From assembly GCA_937906975.1 (NCBI GenBank), contig CALCUN010000208.1, positions 1 to 7,850 on the forward strand: a DNA stretch of 7,850 nt, read 5' to 3'. Below the pieces are notes generated by a model. It saw nothing but the letters and a program-made list of their open reading frames with translations, was not told where the DNA came from and made no database searches. The translations under genes and the position numbers were made by a program. The stretch comes from an uncultured Bacteroidales bacterium (GTDB lineage: Bacteria > Bacteroidota > Bacteroidia > Bacteroidales > P3). This document shows, piece after piece, positions 1 to 6,442 of this stretch (its first letter is position 1; every line of letters begins with the position of its first letter).

Positions 1-2
1 GG

Positions 3-206
3 ACACACTATAATACATTCCAAAATTTCAAAGTTATACCATTTAACAAACTTACAGATACAACACTTTTTGGATATAGAGATATTTATGAAAAATATAA
101 AGCTTATGTAAATCCAAAACAAGATACAAGAATAAAAGCAATACCCGAAAATACACTTAATATTTCTACACTTGAAACAAAATTTGAAGCAGCGCCTTTA
201 AAATAA
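3..206 (+). CDS. Possible C-terminal tail of an unrecognised protein, running in from the left edge
   Basis: A reading frame is open from the left edge for 67 codons and ends at TAA 204-206. It has no internal ATG, so it would be the tail of a longer gene. The translation is hydrophilic and globular-looking, with Tyr, Lys, Thr and Asn spread evenly (for example [16 protein letters not shown]), and third codon positions are almost all A or T. I do not recognise the family. It overlaps the last ~100 bases of the minus-strand hybrid frame. The two frames share the same third-codon column there, so base composition cannot decide between them. From 3 to 103 it is the most protein-like frame I can find. 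It may be a convergent gene that overlaps, or an antisense shadow that extends by chance. Confidence 0.35.
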   Translation, partial: THYNTFQNFKVIPFNKLTDTTLFGYRDIYEKYKAYVNPKQDTRIKAIPENTLNISTLETKFEAAPLK

Positions 207-694
207 TCGTAAGTGTCTACTACATTTACTCCTGAATAGAATAAACCAACAAATGCCCATATAAAACCAAAAACTAAAGAACCATAATATAATACCTTAT
301 CTCTATTTTTGCAGGCTATATTTACAACAAATGAAAGAACAAGAGCAGTCAAACTGAAAGATATTACAGAGAAAAGACTTTCAATATCTAAAACATCATT
401 ATACAATACAGACGAAGTATACTCAACTACAAAAATATTATCATAAATCCAAGTAGTAATATAATACCAAACTACTGCTACTATAGGTAAGTTAATCACC
501 TTAAAAATAGAAGTAAATATCGCCAAACCAGATTTATCACCTTTATTATTATGATGGTCTAATACAAGAAGTCCTATATAAGACAATGCAATAGCAATCA
601 TAGACAACAAATTACCTACTTCTGAGTCTGCTGTTTCTGTTGTTACCATCAAACAAATACACGACCAAGCCAAGACTACCCAAGAGATTGCCTT
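104..694 (-). other. Foreign segment: about six-helix membrane protein lacking its own clear start
   Basis: This part of the hybrid frame (residues ~161-356) is strongly hydrophobic. I count about six probable membrane segments at residues 162-178, 187-205, 219-239, 266-287, 294-314 and 334-353. Short polar loops separate them, including a [11 protein letters not shown] loop after the second and a CKNRDK loop before the fifth. I see no motif that assigns a family, so the function is unknown. The first hydrophobic segment follows a lysine-rich lead (KKFLKAISW), as expected at the N-terminus of an inner-membrane protein. The native start could therefore be M154 (713-715) or an ATG lost at the join. 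The C-terminal segment ends almost at the stop codon (104-106). It has no relation to AspRS and is probably from another locus or organism. Confidence 0.6.
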
Positions 695-1174
695 CAAGAA
701 TTTCTTATCATTCATATAATTTCTGATAAGAATGGATAGTTGGTGTCTTAGTTCGAGATTTTTTCTTACGCAGTTTCTTCTAAGGTCTAAATAACGGTAT
801 TTCATTCTTAATTCTTCTCCTCCGTCTGTATTGTCTTCTATTGTGAATGGCGGAGTTTTGGCTTCGTTCAATACTGTTATTTGTTCTACTAATATTTCTA
901 TATCCCCTGTTGGAATATTTTTGTTTTTATTACTTCTTTCAGAAACAACACCTTCTACTTGCAATACATATTCTCTTCCAAGTGTTCTTGCTTTTTCGCA
1001 TAAGGCAGAATTTGTTTCCATATTAAAGACAAGTTGTGTTATTCCGTAACGATCTCTTAGGTCTATAAAGGTCATACCGCCTAAATCACGAGAGCGTTGC
1101 AACCAACCTGCAAGTGTTACTTTTATACCACAATCTTTGAGAGTTAATTCTCCACAAGTGTGAGTTCTTAACAT
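104..1174 (-). CDS. aspS: Aspartyl-tRNA synthetase N-terminal part, hybrid frame (truncated aspS joined to a membrane protein)
   Basis: AspRS charges tRNA-Asp with aspartate in the cytoplasm. Residues 1-105 are the OB-fold anticodon-binding domain, with THTCGEL near the start, [19 protein letters not shown] at 23-41 and the [11 protein letters not shown] stretch at about 84-94. TPPFTIED, then YLDLRR at 128-133, then an ELRH-containing helix (141-144) mark the hinge and the entry to motif 1. After MNDKKFL (154-160) family resemblance stops. Bacterial AspRS is usually near 580-590 residues, so class II motifs 2 and 3, the ATP and aspartate sites and the GAD insert are all missing. From about residue 161 the frame encodes an unrelated membrane protein, described separately. 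The ATG at 1174 fits the family start and lies 10 bases after the acyltransferase stop, so it is the last visible gene of the operon. The fragment cannot aminoacylate tRNA. Confidence 0.9.
   Translation of the reverse strand: MLRTHTCGELTLKDCGIKVTLAGWLQRSRDLGGMTFIDLRDRYGITQLVFNMETNSALCEKARTLGREYVLQVEGVVSERSNKNKNIPTGDIEILVEQITVLNEAKTPPFTIEDNTDGGEELRMKYRYLDLRRNCVRKNLELRHQLSILIRNYMNDKKFLKAISWVVLAWSCICLMVTTETADSEVGNLLSMIAIALSYIGLLVLDHHNNKGDKSGLAIFTSIFKVINLPIVAVVWYYITTWIYDNIFVVEYTSSVLYNDVLDIESLFSVISFSLTALVLSFVVNIACKNRDKVLYYGSLVFGFIWAFVGLFYSGVNVVDTYDYFKGAASNFVSSVEILSVFSGIAFILVSCFGFT
695..715 (-). other. Chimeric junction between aspS and the membrane-protein sequence
   Basis: The minus-strand codons for MNDKKFL fit both neighbours. 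An AspRS would read on here as a GFLEIETP-like motif, while a membrane protein could begin MNDKKFL or MKKFL. The shared stretch is most plausibly AAGAAATTCTTG (695-706). Family resemblance to AspRS is strong up to this point and absent immediately after it. The exact breakpoint inside the shared stretch cannot be fixed by eye. Confidence 0.6.
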
Positions 1175-1184
1175 ATTACGTTAC

Positions 1185-1748
1185 TTATTTATTTTGATAT
1201 TGTTTACTTAGATTAAAGTTTTCAGGATATTTTGCTACTTTATCCTTATAAAATTCTTGAATTTCTTTTAAGTCTGCTTCGTAATTACCTGTTGGATAGA
1301 ATATTTTACCACTACCACCTTGCTTTTTTTCATAGTCTAACCAAGATAAATAGATAGGTTTTTCAGCTTTCATTGCTATATGGTAAAAGCCTTTTTTCCA
1401 ATTCTCTGTATATTTTCGAGTGCCTTCGGGAGTTATGATTACAGAGAAGTTACTATCTTCCTTTAATCTTTTAACTGCTTCATCTACAAGCCCTGCTCCT
1501 TTTTTTCTATCAACAGGAACACCCCCTAATGCTTTCAAAAAAATTCCCAAAGGAAAGAAAAACATTTCTTTTTTAATGAAAAAATGGGCATTAACGCCTA
1601 ATTTCCATAGTCCGCAACGCCCCCAAACGAAGTCCCACATAGATGTATGTGGGGCTTCTATAAATACACAATTTTTCATCTCAGGCTCTGGTTCTCCAAT
1701 CAGTTTCCAACCACCAAGCCACATAAGAAAATCCGCAAATTTCTTCAT
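1185..1748 (-). CDS. Small PlsC-type lysophospholipid acyltransferase
   Basis: A 187-residue protein of the 1-acyl-glycerol-3-phosphate acyltransferase (PlsC/LPLAT) superfamily, which moves an acyl chain onto a glycerophospholipid or related acceptor at the inner face of the membrane. The HX4D catalytic motif is at H34-D39 (HTSMWD). A GGVPVDRK stretch follows at 75-82, and the acceptor-binding EGTR motif is at 108-111, followed by a KKGFYHIA stretch. Classical PlsC is about 240 residues; this short form with a HTSMWD motif is common in Bacteroidota. The exact acceptor is unknown, and a lipid A or ornithine-lipid type role is possible. The ATG (1746-1748) directly abuts the TAA of ackA (TAAATG on the coding strand), which suggests translational coupling. 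Codon use matches its neighbours. Confidence 0.85.
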   Translation of the reverse strand: MKKFADFLMWLGGWKLIGEPEPEMKNCVFIEAPHTSMWDFVWGRCGLWKLGVNAHFFIKKEMFFFPLGIFLKALGGVPVDRKKGAGLVDEAVKRLKEDSNFSVIITPEGTRKYTENWKKGFYHIAMKAEKPIYLSWLDYEKKQGGSGKIFYPTGNYEADLKEIQEFYKDKVAKYPENFNLSKQYQNK

Positions 1749-2951
1749 TTACTTTTTCACAATTGAATAAGTATCTTGTGCAATTACTAATTCTTCATCA
1801 GTGGTTACAGAAAGAATTTTTACTCTACTGTTTTCTTTTGAGATAATTCCGTCTTGTCCTGCCATAGCTTCGTTTTGTTTTTCGTCTATTTCAGCACCTA
1901 AAAACTCTAAACCACGACAAATTTCTTGTCTTTGCCACCAAGCATTTTCTCCTATACCACCTGTGAATAAGATTGCATCAACTCCACCCATTGCAGCAGC
2001 GTATGCTCCAATGTATTTTTTAACTCTGTATGCAAACATATCGAAAGCGTAAGTTTCTCTTTCTTTTCCTTCTCTTTTGCCTGCCATTATATCACGCATA
2101 TCAACAACTCCACCTGTGATTCCGTTCAAACCACATTTTTTATTTATGAAATTGTTCATATCCTTAGTGGTCATATTTTCTTTTTCTGCTATGTAAAGAA
2201 GTACTCCAAGGTCTAAGTCTCCACATCTTGAACCCATAATTAACCCTTCAACAGGTGTGAATCCCATAGATGTATCTACTGATTGTCCGTTTTTAACTGC
2301 ACAAATTGAAGCACCTGATCCTAAGTGACAAGAAATGATTTTTGAATTGTTTATATCCAATCCTGCCATTTTTGCTGCTTTTGGAGCAACAAATCTATGA
2401 GAAGTTCCGTGGAATCCATAACGACGTACTTTGTCTGTTTGGTAATATTCGTATGGAATTGCATATAGATAAGCCTCTGCTGGCATTGATTGATGGAAAG
2501 ATGTATCAAATACTGCTACTTGAGGAACATTTGGTAATATTGCTTCCATTGCTTCTATTCCTTGAAGGTTTGCAGGGTTGTGAAGTGGGGCTAAGGCAAA
2601 TAAAGCTCTGATTTGTTCCTTTTCTTTTTCGCCTACTAAAACTGATTCTTTAAATATCTCTCCTCCGTGTGCTACTCTATGTCCACAAGCATTGATTTCT
2701 GTCAATGAAGCTATCACTCCTATTTTTTCATCTACCAAAGCGTCTAACACCATCTTAATACCTGCTTTATGATCTGGTATTGGTTGTTGCACATAGTATT
2801 TATCCTTTCCAACAGGTTTGTGAGTAAATTCTCCCATTTCCAAACCTATTCTTTCTAATAATCCTTTTGCCAAAAGATTGGCATTGTTATCCATATCTAT
2901 CAATTGATATTTGATAGAACTACTTCCACAATTTAGTACTAGTATTTTCAT
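1749..2951 (-). CDS. ackA: Acetate kinase
   Basis: Acetate kinase interconverts acetyl phosphate plus ADP with acetate plus ATP in the cytoplasm. It makes ATP during fermentation or activates acetate. At 400 residues it is full length for the ASKHA-fold acetokinase family. N7 lies in LVLNCGSSSIKY, R92 in GHRVAHGG and D149 in VFDTSFHQ. H181 lies in YGFHGTSHR and R242 in GSRCGDLDLG. The GGIGEN loop is at 331-336 and the C-terminal TDEELVIAQDT carries the conserved Glu (386/387). All residues known as catalytic in the Methanosarcina enzyme appear to be present. The ATG at 2951 is the family start, 14 bases after the antiporter stop, with no separate -7 element seen. The usual partner gene pta is not adjacent; the gene sits between an antiporter and an acyltransferase. 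Confidence 0.97.
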   Translation of the reverse strand: MKILVLNCGSSSIKYQLIDMDNNANLLAKGLLERIGLEMGEFTHKPVGKDKYYVQQPIPDHKAGIKMVLDALVDEKIGVIASLTEINACGHRVAHGGEIFKESVLVGEKEKEQIRALFALAPLHNPANLQGIEAMEAILPNVPQVAVFDTSFHQSMPAEAYLYAIPYEYYQTDKVRRYGFHGTSHRFVAPKAAKMAGLDINNSKIISCHLGSGASICAVKNGQSVDTSMGFTPVEGLIMGSRCGDLDLGVLLYIAEKENMTTKDMNNFINKKCGLNGITGGVVDMRDIMAGKREGKERETYAFDMFAYRVKKYIGAYAAAMGGVDAILFTGGIGENAWWQRQEICRGLEFLGAEIDEKQNEAMAGQDGIISKENSRVKILSVTTDEELVIAQDTYSIVKK

Positions 2952-2965
2952 ATTTCTTATTATAT

Positions 2966-4465
2966 TTAGTTTTTATTTTCTACTTTCAATTTTTTATAAA
3001 CCTCTTCCAAAGAATCATAATCATCTGTCATTATAAGAAGTTTATCTTTTGCATTCAATTCTGTTTTTCCTGTTGGAACAAAATATTTTTCTTCACGTTT
3101 GACCATAACAGCCAAAGAATTATCTGGCAATTTTATATCCATCAAACGATTTCCTATCTCAAAAGTATTTTCATTCAATTCAACCTCTGCCAAAACCGTT
3201 TTAATATCATTTGAAACATCTATATCAAAATCACGAAGTTTAGAAACGTTTGGAGATTTATCTGCTAACTTCAACCAACGTGCCACAATAGGCAACGATG
3301 TTCCTTGCAATAAAAGAGAAATCAAAGTACAGAAAAATACAATGTTAAATATCAAACGTGCATTTGGCAAATCTGCTGCCAATGGCATTATCGCAAAAAT
3401 AATAGGTACTGCACCACGCAAACCAACCCAAGAAATATATGTTTTAGCCTTAAAAGTCATTTTTCTAAATGGCAACAAACACAAATAAACTGTTAGAGGG
3501 CGTGCAATAAATATCATCAACAAACTAATTATCAACGCTGGCACTATCACAGGTAACAGCTCGTGAGGATTAACCAAGAGTCCTAACATCAAGAACATAA
3601 TGAGTTGGAAAAGCCAAGCTAAACCATCAAAAAATTTAATAGAAGAACGTTTATGCACAAACTTAGAATTACCTATTACCAAACCTGCAATATAAACCGC
3701 TAAATAACCATTACCCTGCAAAAAGTAAGTTGCAGAAAAAATAAATATACAAAAAGTCAAGACTAATATAGGATAAAGAGAGTCATTTCCTATTCTGATA
3801 CGGTTAATCACAAAGATTGCAAATTTTCCAAGGCTATAACCCAAGCCCATACCTATTGCAATCTGCATAATCAACTTCCCAACAATAGACCATACGCTTG
3901 AAACCTCTCCAACCATAAGAATATCCACAAGAGTTATAACTAAAAGATAAGCCATAGGGTCATTACTACCACTTTCCAATTCAAGCATTGGACGAAGATT
4001 TTGTTTGAGATTCAATCCCTTGGAACGCAAAATAGAAAACACCGAAGCAGAATCAGTTGAAGACATAATAGAGGCTAAAAGCAAAGAACTAATAAATCCA
4101 ACCCCTGCACTAGCATTCGTTTTTCCTAAAACAAACCAAACCAGCACGCCCATAATCAAGGCAGTGATTAAAACTCCAAATGTAGAAAGCACTATTCCTT
4201 GAAGAAGAACAGGTTTTATTTCGTTGAACTTTGTATCCATACCCCCAGAGAAAAGAATAATACACAAAGCAACAGTACCTATAGCCTGAGCCATGTATAT
4301 ATCATCAAACTCTACGCCTAAACCATCGCTACCCGCTAACATTCCCACACCCAAAAACAAGAGCAAGGAAGGAACTCCGAATTTAGAACTCGCCTTACCA
4401 GCAAAAACGCTTAAAAAAAACAAAAAAGATAAGACTAATAAAATAAGTTCAACTTGAATCTGCAT
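2966..4465 (-). CDS. CPA1-family Na+ or K+/H+ antiporter with TrkA-C domain (NhaP2/CvrA-like)
   Basis: A 499-residue inner-membrane antiporter that exchanges protons for Na+ or K+. Residues 1-400 are membrane helices of the Na_H_Exchanger fold. Ion-binding signatures are visible: SSTDSASVFSIL with T137-D138, and LESGSNDPMAYLL with N168-D169, the Asn-Asp pair typical of electroneutral CPA1 exchangers. GLRGAVPIIFA follows at 348-358. Residues from about 420 form a soluble TrkA-C-type regulatory domain (ELNENTFEIGNRLMDIKLP and a final PTGKTELNAKDKLLIM strand pair), which in relatives binds nucleotide-type ligands. E. coli NhaP2 is longer because it carries an extra C-terminal domain that is absent here. 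The ATG at 4465 has a -7 element 21 bases upstream. The gene leads the ackA-acyltransferase-aspS run. Ion preference (K+ or Na+) cannot be read from the sequence. Confidence 0.92.
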   Translation of the reverse strand: MQIQVELILLVLSFLFFLSVFAGKASSKFGVPSLLLFLGVGMLAGSDGLGVEFDDIYMAQAIGTVALCIILFSGGMDTKFNEIKPVLLQGIVLSTFGVLITALIMGVLVWFVLGKTNASAGVGFISSLLLASIMSSTDSASVFSILRSKGLNLKQNLRPMLELESGSNDPMAYLLVITLVDILMVGEVSSVWSIVGKLIMQIAIGMGLGYSLGKFAIFVINRIRIGNDSLYPILVLTFCIFIFSATYFLQGNGYLAVYIAGLVIGNSKFVHKRSSIKFFDGLAWLFQLIMFLMLGLLVNPHELLPVIVPALIISLLMIFIARPLTVYLCLLPFRKMTFKAKTYISWVGLRGAVPIIFAIMPLAADLPNARLIFNIVFFCTLISLLLQGTSLPIVARWLKLADKSPNVSKLRDFDIDVSNDIKTVLAEVELNENTFEIGNRLMDIKLPDNSLAVMVKREEKYFVPTGKTELNAKDKLLIMTDDYDSLEEVYKKLKVENKN

Positions 4466-4485
4466 AATATTCTGTTTAATGGGTG

Positions 4486-4493
4486 CAAAAATA
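4486..4493 (-). promoter_or_regulatory. Bacteroidota-type -7 element upstream of the antiporter gene
   Basis: The minus strand reads TATTTTTG, a match to TAnnTTTG, the -7 consensus of the primary sigma factor in Bacteroidota. It lies about 20 bases before the ATG at 4465, inside the 48-base gap after the hydrolase gene. No convincing TTG -33 box is visible at the usual distance. A weak AT-only inverted repeat (4495-4500 with 4508-4513) lies just upstream. Confidence 0.5.
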
Positions 4494-4513
4494 CGTAAAA
4501 TTCTTTTTTTTAC

Positions 4514-5320
4514 CTAATTAACGTCAATATATGATAAAAGTTGTTTTAAAAACAAAATTGTTTTATCTACCATAACCCAATGGCCACAAGAATTTATAGT
4601 TACTATTTTTGAATTTGTAAACATCTGTCCAAACACATACAAATCTTCCTCTTTTGTAAACTCCGAACTATCGCCACGAATAAGAAGAGTAGGCGTTTCG
4701 ATGTTATTAATCTCTATTCTACCTGCCACTTCAGTCATTTTCTTTGCCAACATAGGAGCATTGGATTTCCACGAGAGTTGAATTTTATTCTCCGCTTTAG
4801 AAATAATATTAGTTTGTACGTTTTGCATTATCAAAGCCAACCACCCTTTATCAGAAATATGTGATTTTAGATAACCAAGTAATTCCCCACGAGTTGCAAA
4901 CTTAGAAATATCTATACTTAGCAACACATCTGCCACACCACCTTTATTCAACAAAAAAGGATAATCTATCGGCAAAATATCAATCACGACTAATTTTTCA
5001 TAATCATTTGGAAACAAATCCGCCATCTTCATTATCAACTTCCCTCCCATTGAATGACCAATCAAAATTGGTTTATCAGATATTTTTTTTCGTTCAACAA
5101 AATCGTGAAGAAAAAGAGCAATTTCCTCGTATGAAAAATCCTCAGTATGAAAACTTTTTCCGTGATTTGGCAAATCAGGAATTAAAACATGAAAACCACA
5201 ATCCGCCAAAAACTCTCCTATTTTCAGCCAATGCTCTCCCATTCCGAGCCAACCATGAGCAATTAAAATAGTTTTATTACGCCTATTATCAGAGGCCATC
5301 TCCCTATAAAAAAAATCCAT
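4514..5320 (-). CDS. Alpha/beta-fold hydrolase, YbfF/ABHD11-like esterase
   Basis: A 268-residue soluble hydrolase, probably a carboxylesterase acting on a small acyl ester or thioester. From the chosen ATG, the oxyanion-hole HGW is at 22-24 and the DLPNHGKS strand-turn is at 49-56. The nucleophile elbow GHSMGG puts Ser90 at the catalytic position. D217 (RGDSS) and H247 (GHWV) complete the triad. IDILPIDYPF after the elbow and the closing GHWVMVD resemble E. coli YbfF, though MenH-like relatives share these features and the substrate is unknown. The frame is open upstream to a TTG at 5353, but a -7 promoter element lies inside that extension at 5340-5347. ATG 5318-5320 is therefore the likely start, with a second ATG seven codons further in as an alternative. 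No signal peptide is seen. It is transcribed divergently from rnfA. Confidence 0.88.
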   Translation of the reverse strand: MDFFYREMASDNRRNKTILIAHGWLGMGEHWLKIGEFLADCGFHVLIPDLPNHGKSFHTEDFSYEEIALFLHDFVERKKISDKPILIGHSMGGKLIMKMADLFPNDYEKLVVIDILPIDYPFLLNKGGVADVLLSIDISKFATRGELLGYLKSHISDKGWLALIMQNVQTNIISKAENKIQLSWKSNAPMLAKKMTEVAGRIEINNIETPTLLIRGDSSEFTKEEDLYVFGQMFTNSKIVTINSCGHWVMVDKTILFLKQLLSYIDVN

Positions 5321-5339
5321 GTCGAATATTTTATTTTTA

Positions 5340-5366
5340 CAAAGGTAAAACAAAATTTAAAAACAA
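5340..5366 (-). promoter_or_regulatory. Promoter of the hydrolase gene
   Basis: The minus strand has TACCTTTG at 5340-5347, an exact TAnnTTTG -7 element. A TTG at 5364-5366 lies 16 bases upstream, close to the spacing of the -33 box in Bacteroidota promoters. Transcription would begin near 5333, shortly before the ATG at 5320 and inside the alternative TTG-start extension, which decides the start choice. Confidence 0.6.
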
Positions 5367-5417
5367 GAGTTTTTTACTAAATTTTAAAAATATTATATAA
5401 AAAATTTGCTTTTTATT

Positions 5418-5447
5418 TCTGCAATTAAATAAAAAACATTAGTTTTG
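5418..5447 (+). promoter_or_regulatory. Promoter of rnfA
   Basis: The plus strand has TAGTTTTG at 5440-5447, an exact TAnnTTTG -7 element, ending 23 bases before the rnfA ATG. The -33 box is weak: TCTG at 5418-5421 is at the right distance (18 bases), whereas a perfect TTTG at 5405-5408 is too far (31 bases). The leader is A-rich with no Shine-Dalgarno sequence, as is usual in this phylum. Together with the hydrolase promoter it forms a compact divergent control region of about 150 bases. Confidence 0.55.
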
Positions 5448-5470
5448 CAAAAAATATAAAAAAATAAACT

Positions 5471-6049
5471 ATGGAATACGTATATATTATCATCTTTGCA
5501 GTATTCGTAAACAACGTAATACTATCTCAATTCCTTGGAATTTGTCCATTTTTGGGCGTTTCAACAAAAGTAAGTACAGCAGCAGGAATGGGAGCTGCGG
5601 TAGTATTTGTAATGGCTCTTTCAACCATTGTAACCTACTTGCTACAAGAATTTATACTTGTGCCACTTCAAATAGAATTTTTACAAACCATTGTATTTAT
5701 CTTAGTGATTGCCGCACTAGTGCAAATGGTTGAAATCATCTTAAAAAAGATTAGTCCATCATTATACCAAGCCTTAGGAGTATTCCTACCTCTTATCACA
5801 ACAAACTGTGCAGTATTAGGAATATCTATTTTGGTTGTTCAAAAAGGATATAACCTTTTAGAAGGAATTACCTACTCTATAGGAATATCATTAGGATTTA
5901 CCTTAGCGATGGTTATATTTGCAGGACTAAGAGAACATTTAGAACTTGTTGAAGTGCCAAAAGGAGTTAAAGGAATCCCTATTGCCTTAATCACGGCAGG
6001 TATTTTAGCTATGGCATTTATGGGATTTGCTGGTTTAGTTAAGATTTAA
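5471..6049 (+). CDS. rnfA: Electron transport complex subunit RnfA (RsxA)
   Basis: RnfA is a six-helix inner-membrane subunit of the Rnf complex, which moves electrons between ferredoxin and NAD+ and couples this to Na+ or H+ transport. The 192-residue protein is full length. FLGICPFLGVS carries C25 and LITTNCAVLG carries C113. These half-helix cysteines in RnfA and RnfE are the ligands of the 2Fe-2S cluster seen buried in the membrane of Rnf/Nqr structures. The ending ALITAGILAMAFMGFAGLVKI is typical of RnfA rather than NqrE. Usually rnfA is the last gene of an rnfBCDGEA-type operon. Here rnfE is not upstream and the gene has its own promoter, so it is detached from the rest of the complex or the others lie elsewhere. 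It heads a plus-strand run with the two genes downstream. Confidence 0.95.
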   Translation: MEYVYIIIFAVFVNNVILSQFLGICPFLGVSTKVSTAAGMGAAVVFVMALSTIVTYLLQEFILVPLQIEFLQTIVFILVIAALVQMVEIILKKISPSLYQALGVFLPLITTNCAVLGISILVVQKGYNLLEGITYSIGISLGFTLAMVIFAGLREHLELVEVPKGVKGIPIALITAGILAMAFMGFAGLVKI

Positions 6050-6073
6050 AATCAAGTTTTAAAACCTCGCTCT

Positions 6074-6436
6074 ATGATAGACAAGAAAGCTAACAAACAA
6101 TTAGCAAAAGGCTTAAAAGAAAAACCACGTAAACCAGGTTGGTGGGCTAAAAGAAGCAGAAAAAACTTAATTAAAAATATTCTTTCAGCATTAGAGGAAT
6201 TTGAAATAAAGGAAGCTTGGGCACATAACGCATTTGTTTCAGCACAAGAAAAAAGACCAAAAAACATTACCATATACGTAAAATTCAAAGGCAACAAACC
6301 CGATGGATTTGCTCACAGAGTTGATATGGCAATGGACAAAGCTTTCCCTAAAAAGAAGATTAGCATAATAGATGTAAGGACTTTGCAAGCTGCAATAAAG
6401 GAATTTGTATTCAAAGACGTAGAAAAGATATTATAA
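6074..6436 (+). CDS. Small basic protein resembling a minimal nucleotidyltransferase without catalytic residues
   Basis: A 120-residue protein with a Lys/Arg-rich N-terminus (residues 3-31, including PGWWAKRSRK) and a C-terminal part that can be laid over the MNT-type nucleotidyltransferase fold by eye without gaps. AHNAFVSAQEKRPKNITIYVKF (50-71, split by position) takes the place of the GS...DxD-VEF block. KKISIIDVRTLQAAIKEFV (94-112) takes the place of the KVDLVTPKALRP-type end. Every catalytic position differs: the Gly-Ser pair is N52-A53, the two metal-binding aspartates are N64 and T66, and the third is S97. If the relationship is right, it is a pseudoenzyme, perhaps a binding partner or nucleic-acid binder. 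The match is visual and the protein could belong to an unrelated uncharacterised family. It starts 24 bases after rnfA and ends 6 bases before the glycosyltransferase. Confidence 0.7.
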   Translation: MIDKKANKQLAKGLKEKPRKPGWWAKRSRKNLIKNILSALEEFEIKEAWAHNAFVSAQEKRPKNITIYVKFKGNKPDGFAHRVDMAMDKAFPKKKISIIDVRTLQAAIKEFVFKDVEKIL

Positions 6437-6442
6437 TTCTAT

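Noticed and set aside
831..1049. Plus-strand 72-codon frame
   Set aside because: It lies wholly antisense to the well-supported AspRS N-terminal region and has no recognisable protein features.
1420..1770. Plus-strand 116-codon frame
   Set aside because: It is antisense to the acyltransferase, whose catalytic motifs are clear; its Pro/Ser-rich translation is typical of a shadow.
3099..3488. Plus-strand 129-codon frame
   Set aside because: It is antisense to the antiporter C-terminal half, which carries clear family motifs.
4495..4513. AT-only inverted repeat (GTAAAA...TTTTAC) after the hydrolase stop, as a terminator
   Set aside because: The six-pair stem has one G-C pair and overlaps the antiporter promoter region, so it is too weak to call a terminator.
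5321..5353. Upstream extension of the hydrolase gene to a TTG start
   Set aside because: The -7 promoter element (5340-5347) lies inside it, the start codon is rare, and the ATG at 5320 gives a normal N-terminus for the family.
6056..6065. Palindrome GTTTTAAAAC between rnfA and the next gene
   Set aside because: Short AT palindromes are expected by chance in DNA this AT-rich, and the genes are likely co-transcribed.
6052..6297. Minus-strand 81-codon frame opposite the nucleotidyltransferase-like gene
   Set aside because: The plus-strand gene fits the operon spacing and has a structured composition; the opposite frame is a hydrophobic shadow of a Lys-rich sequence.
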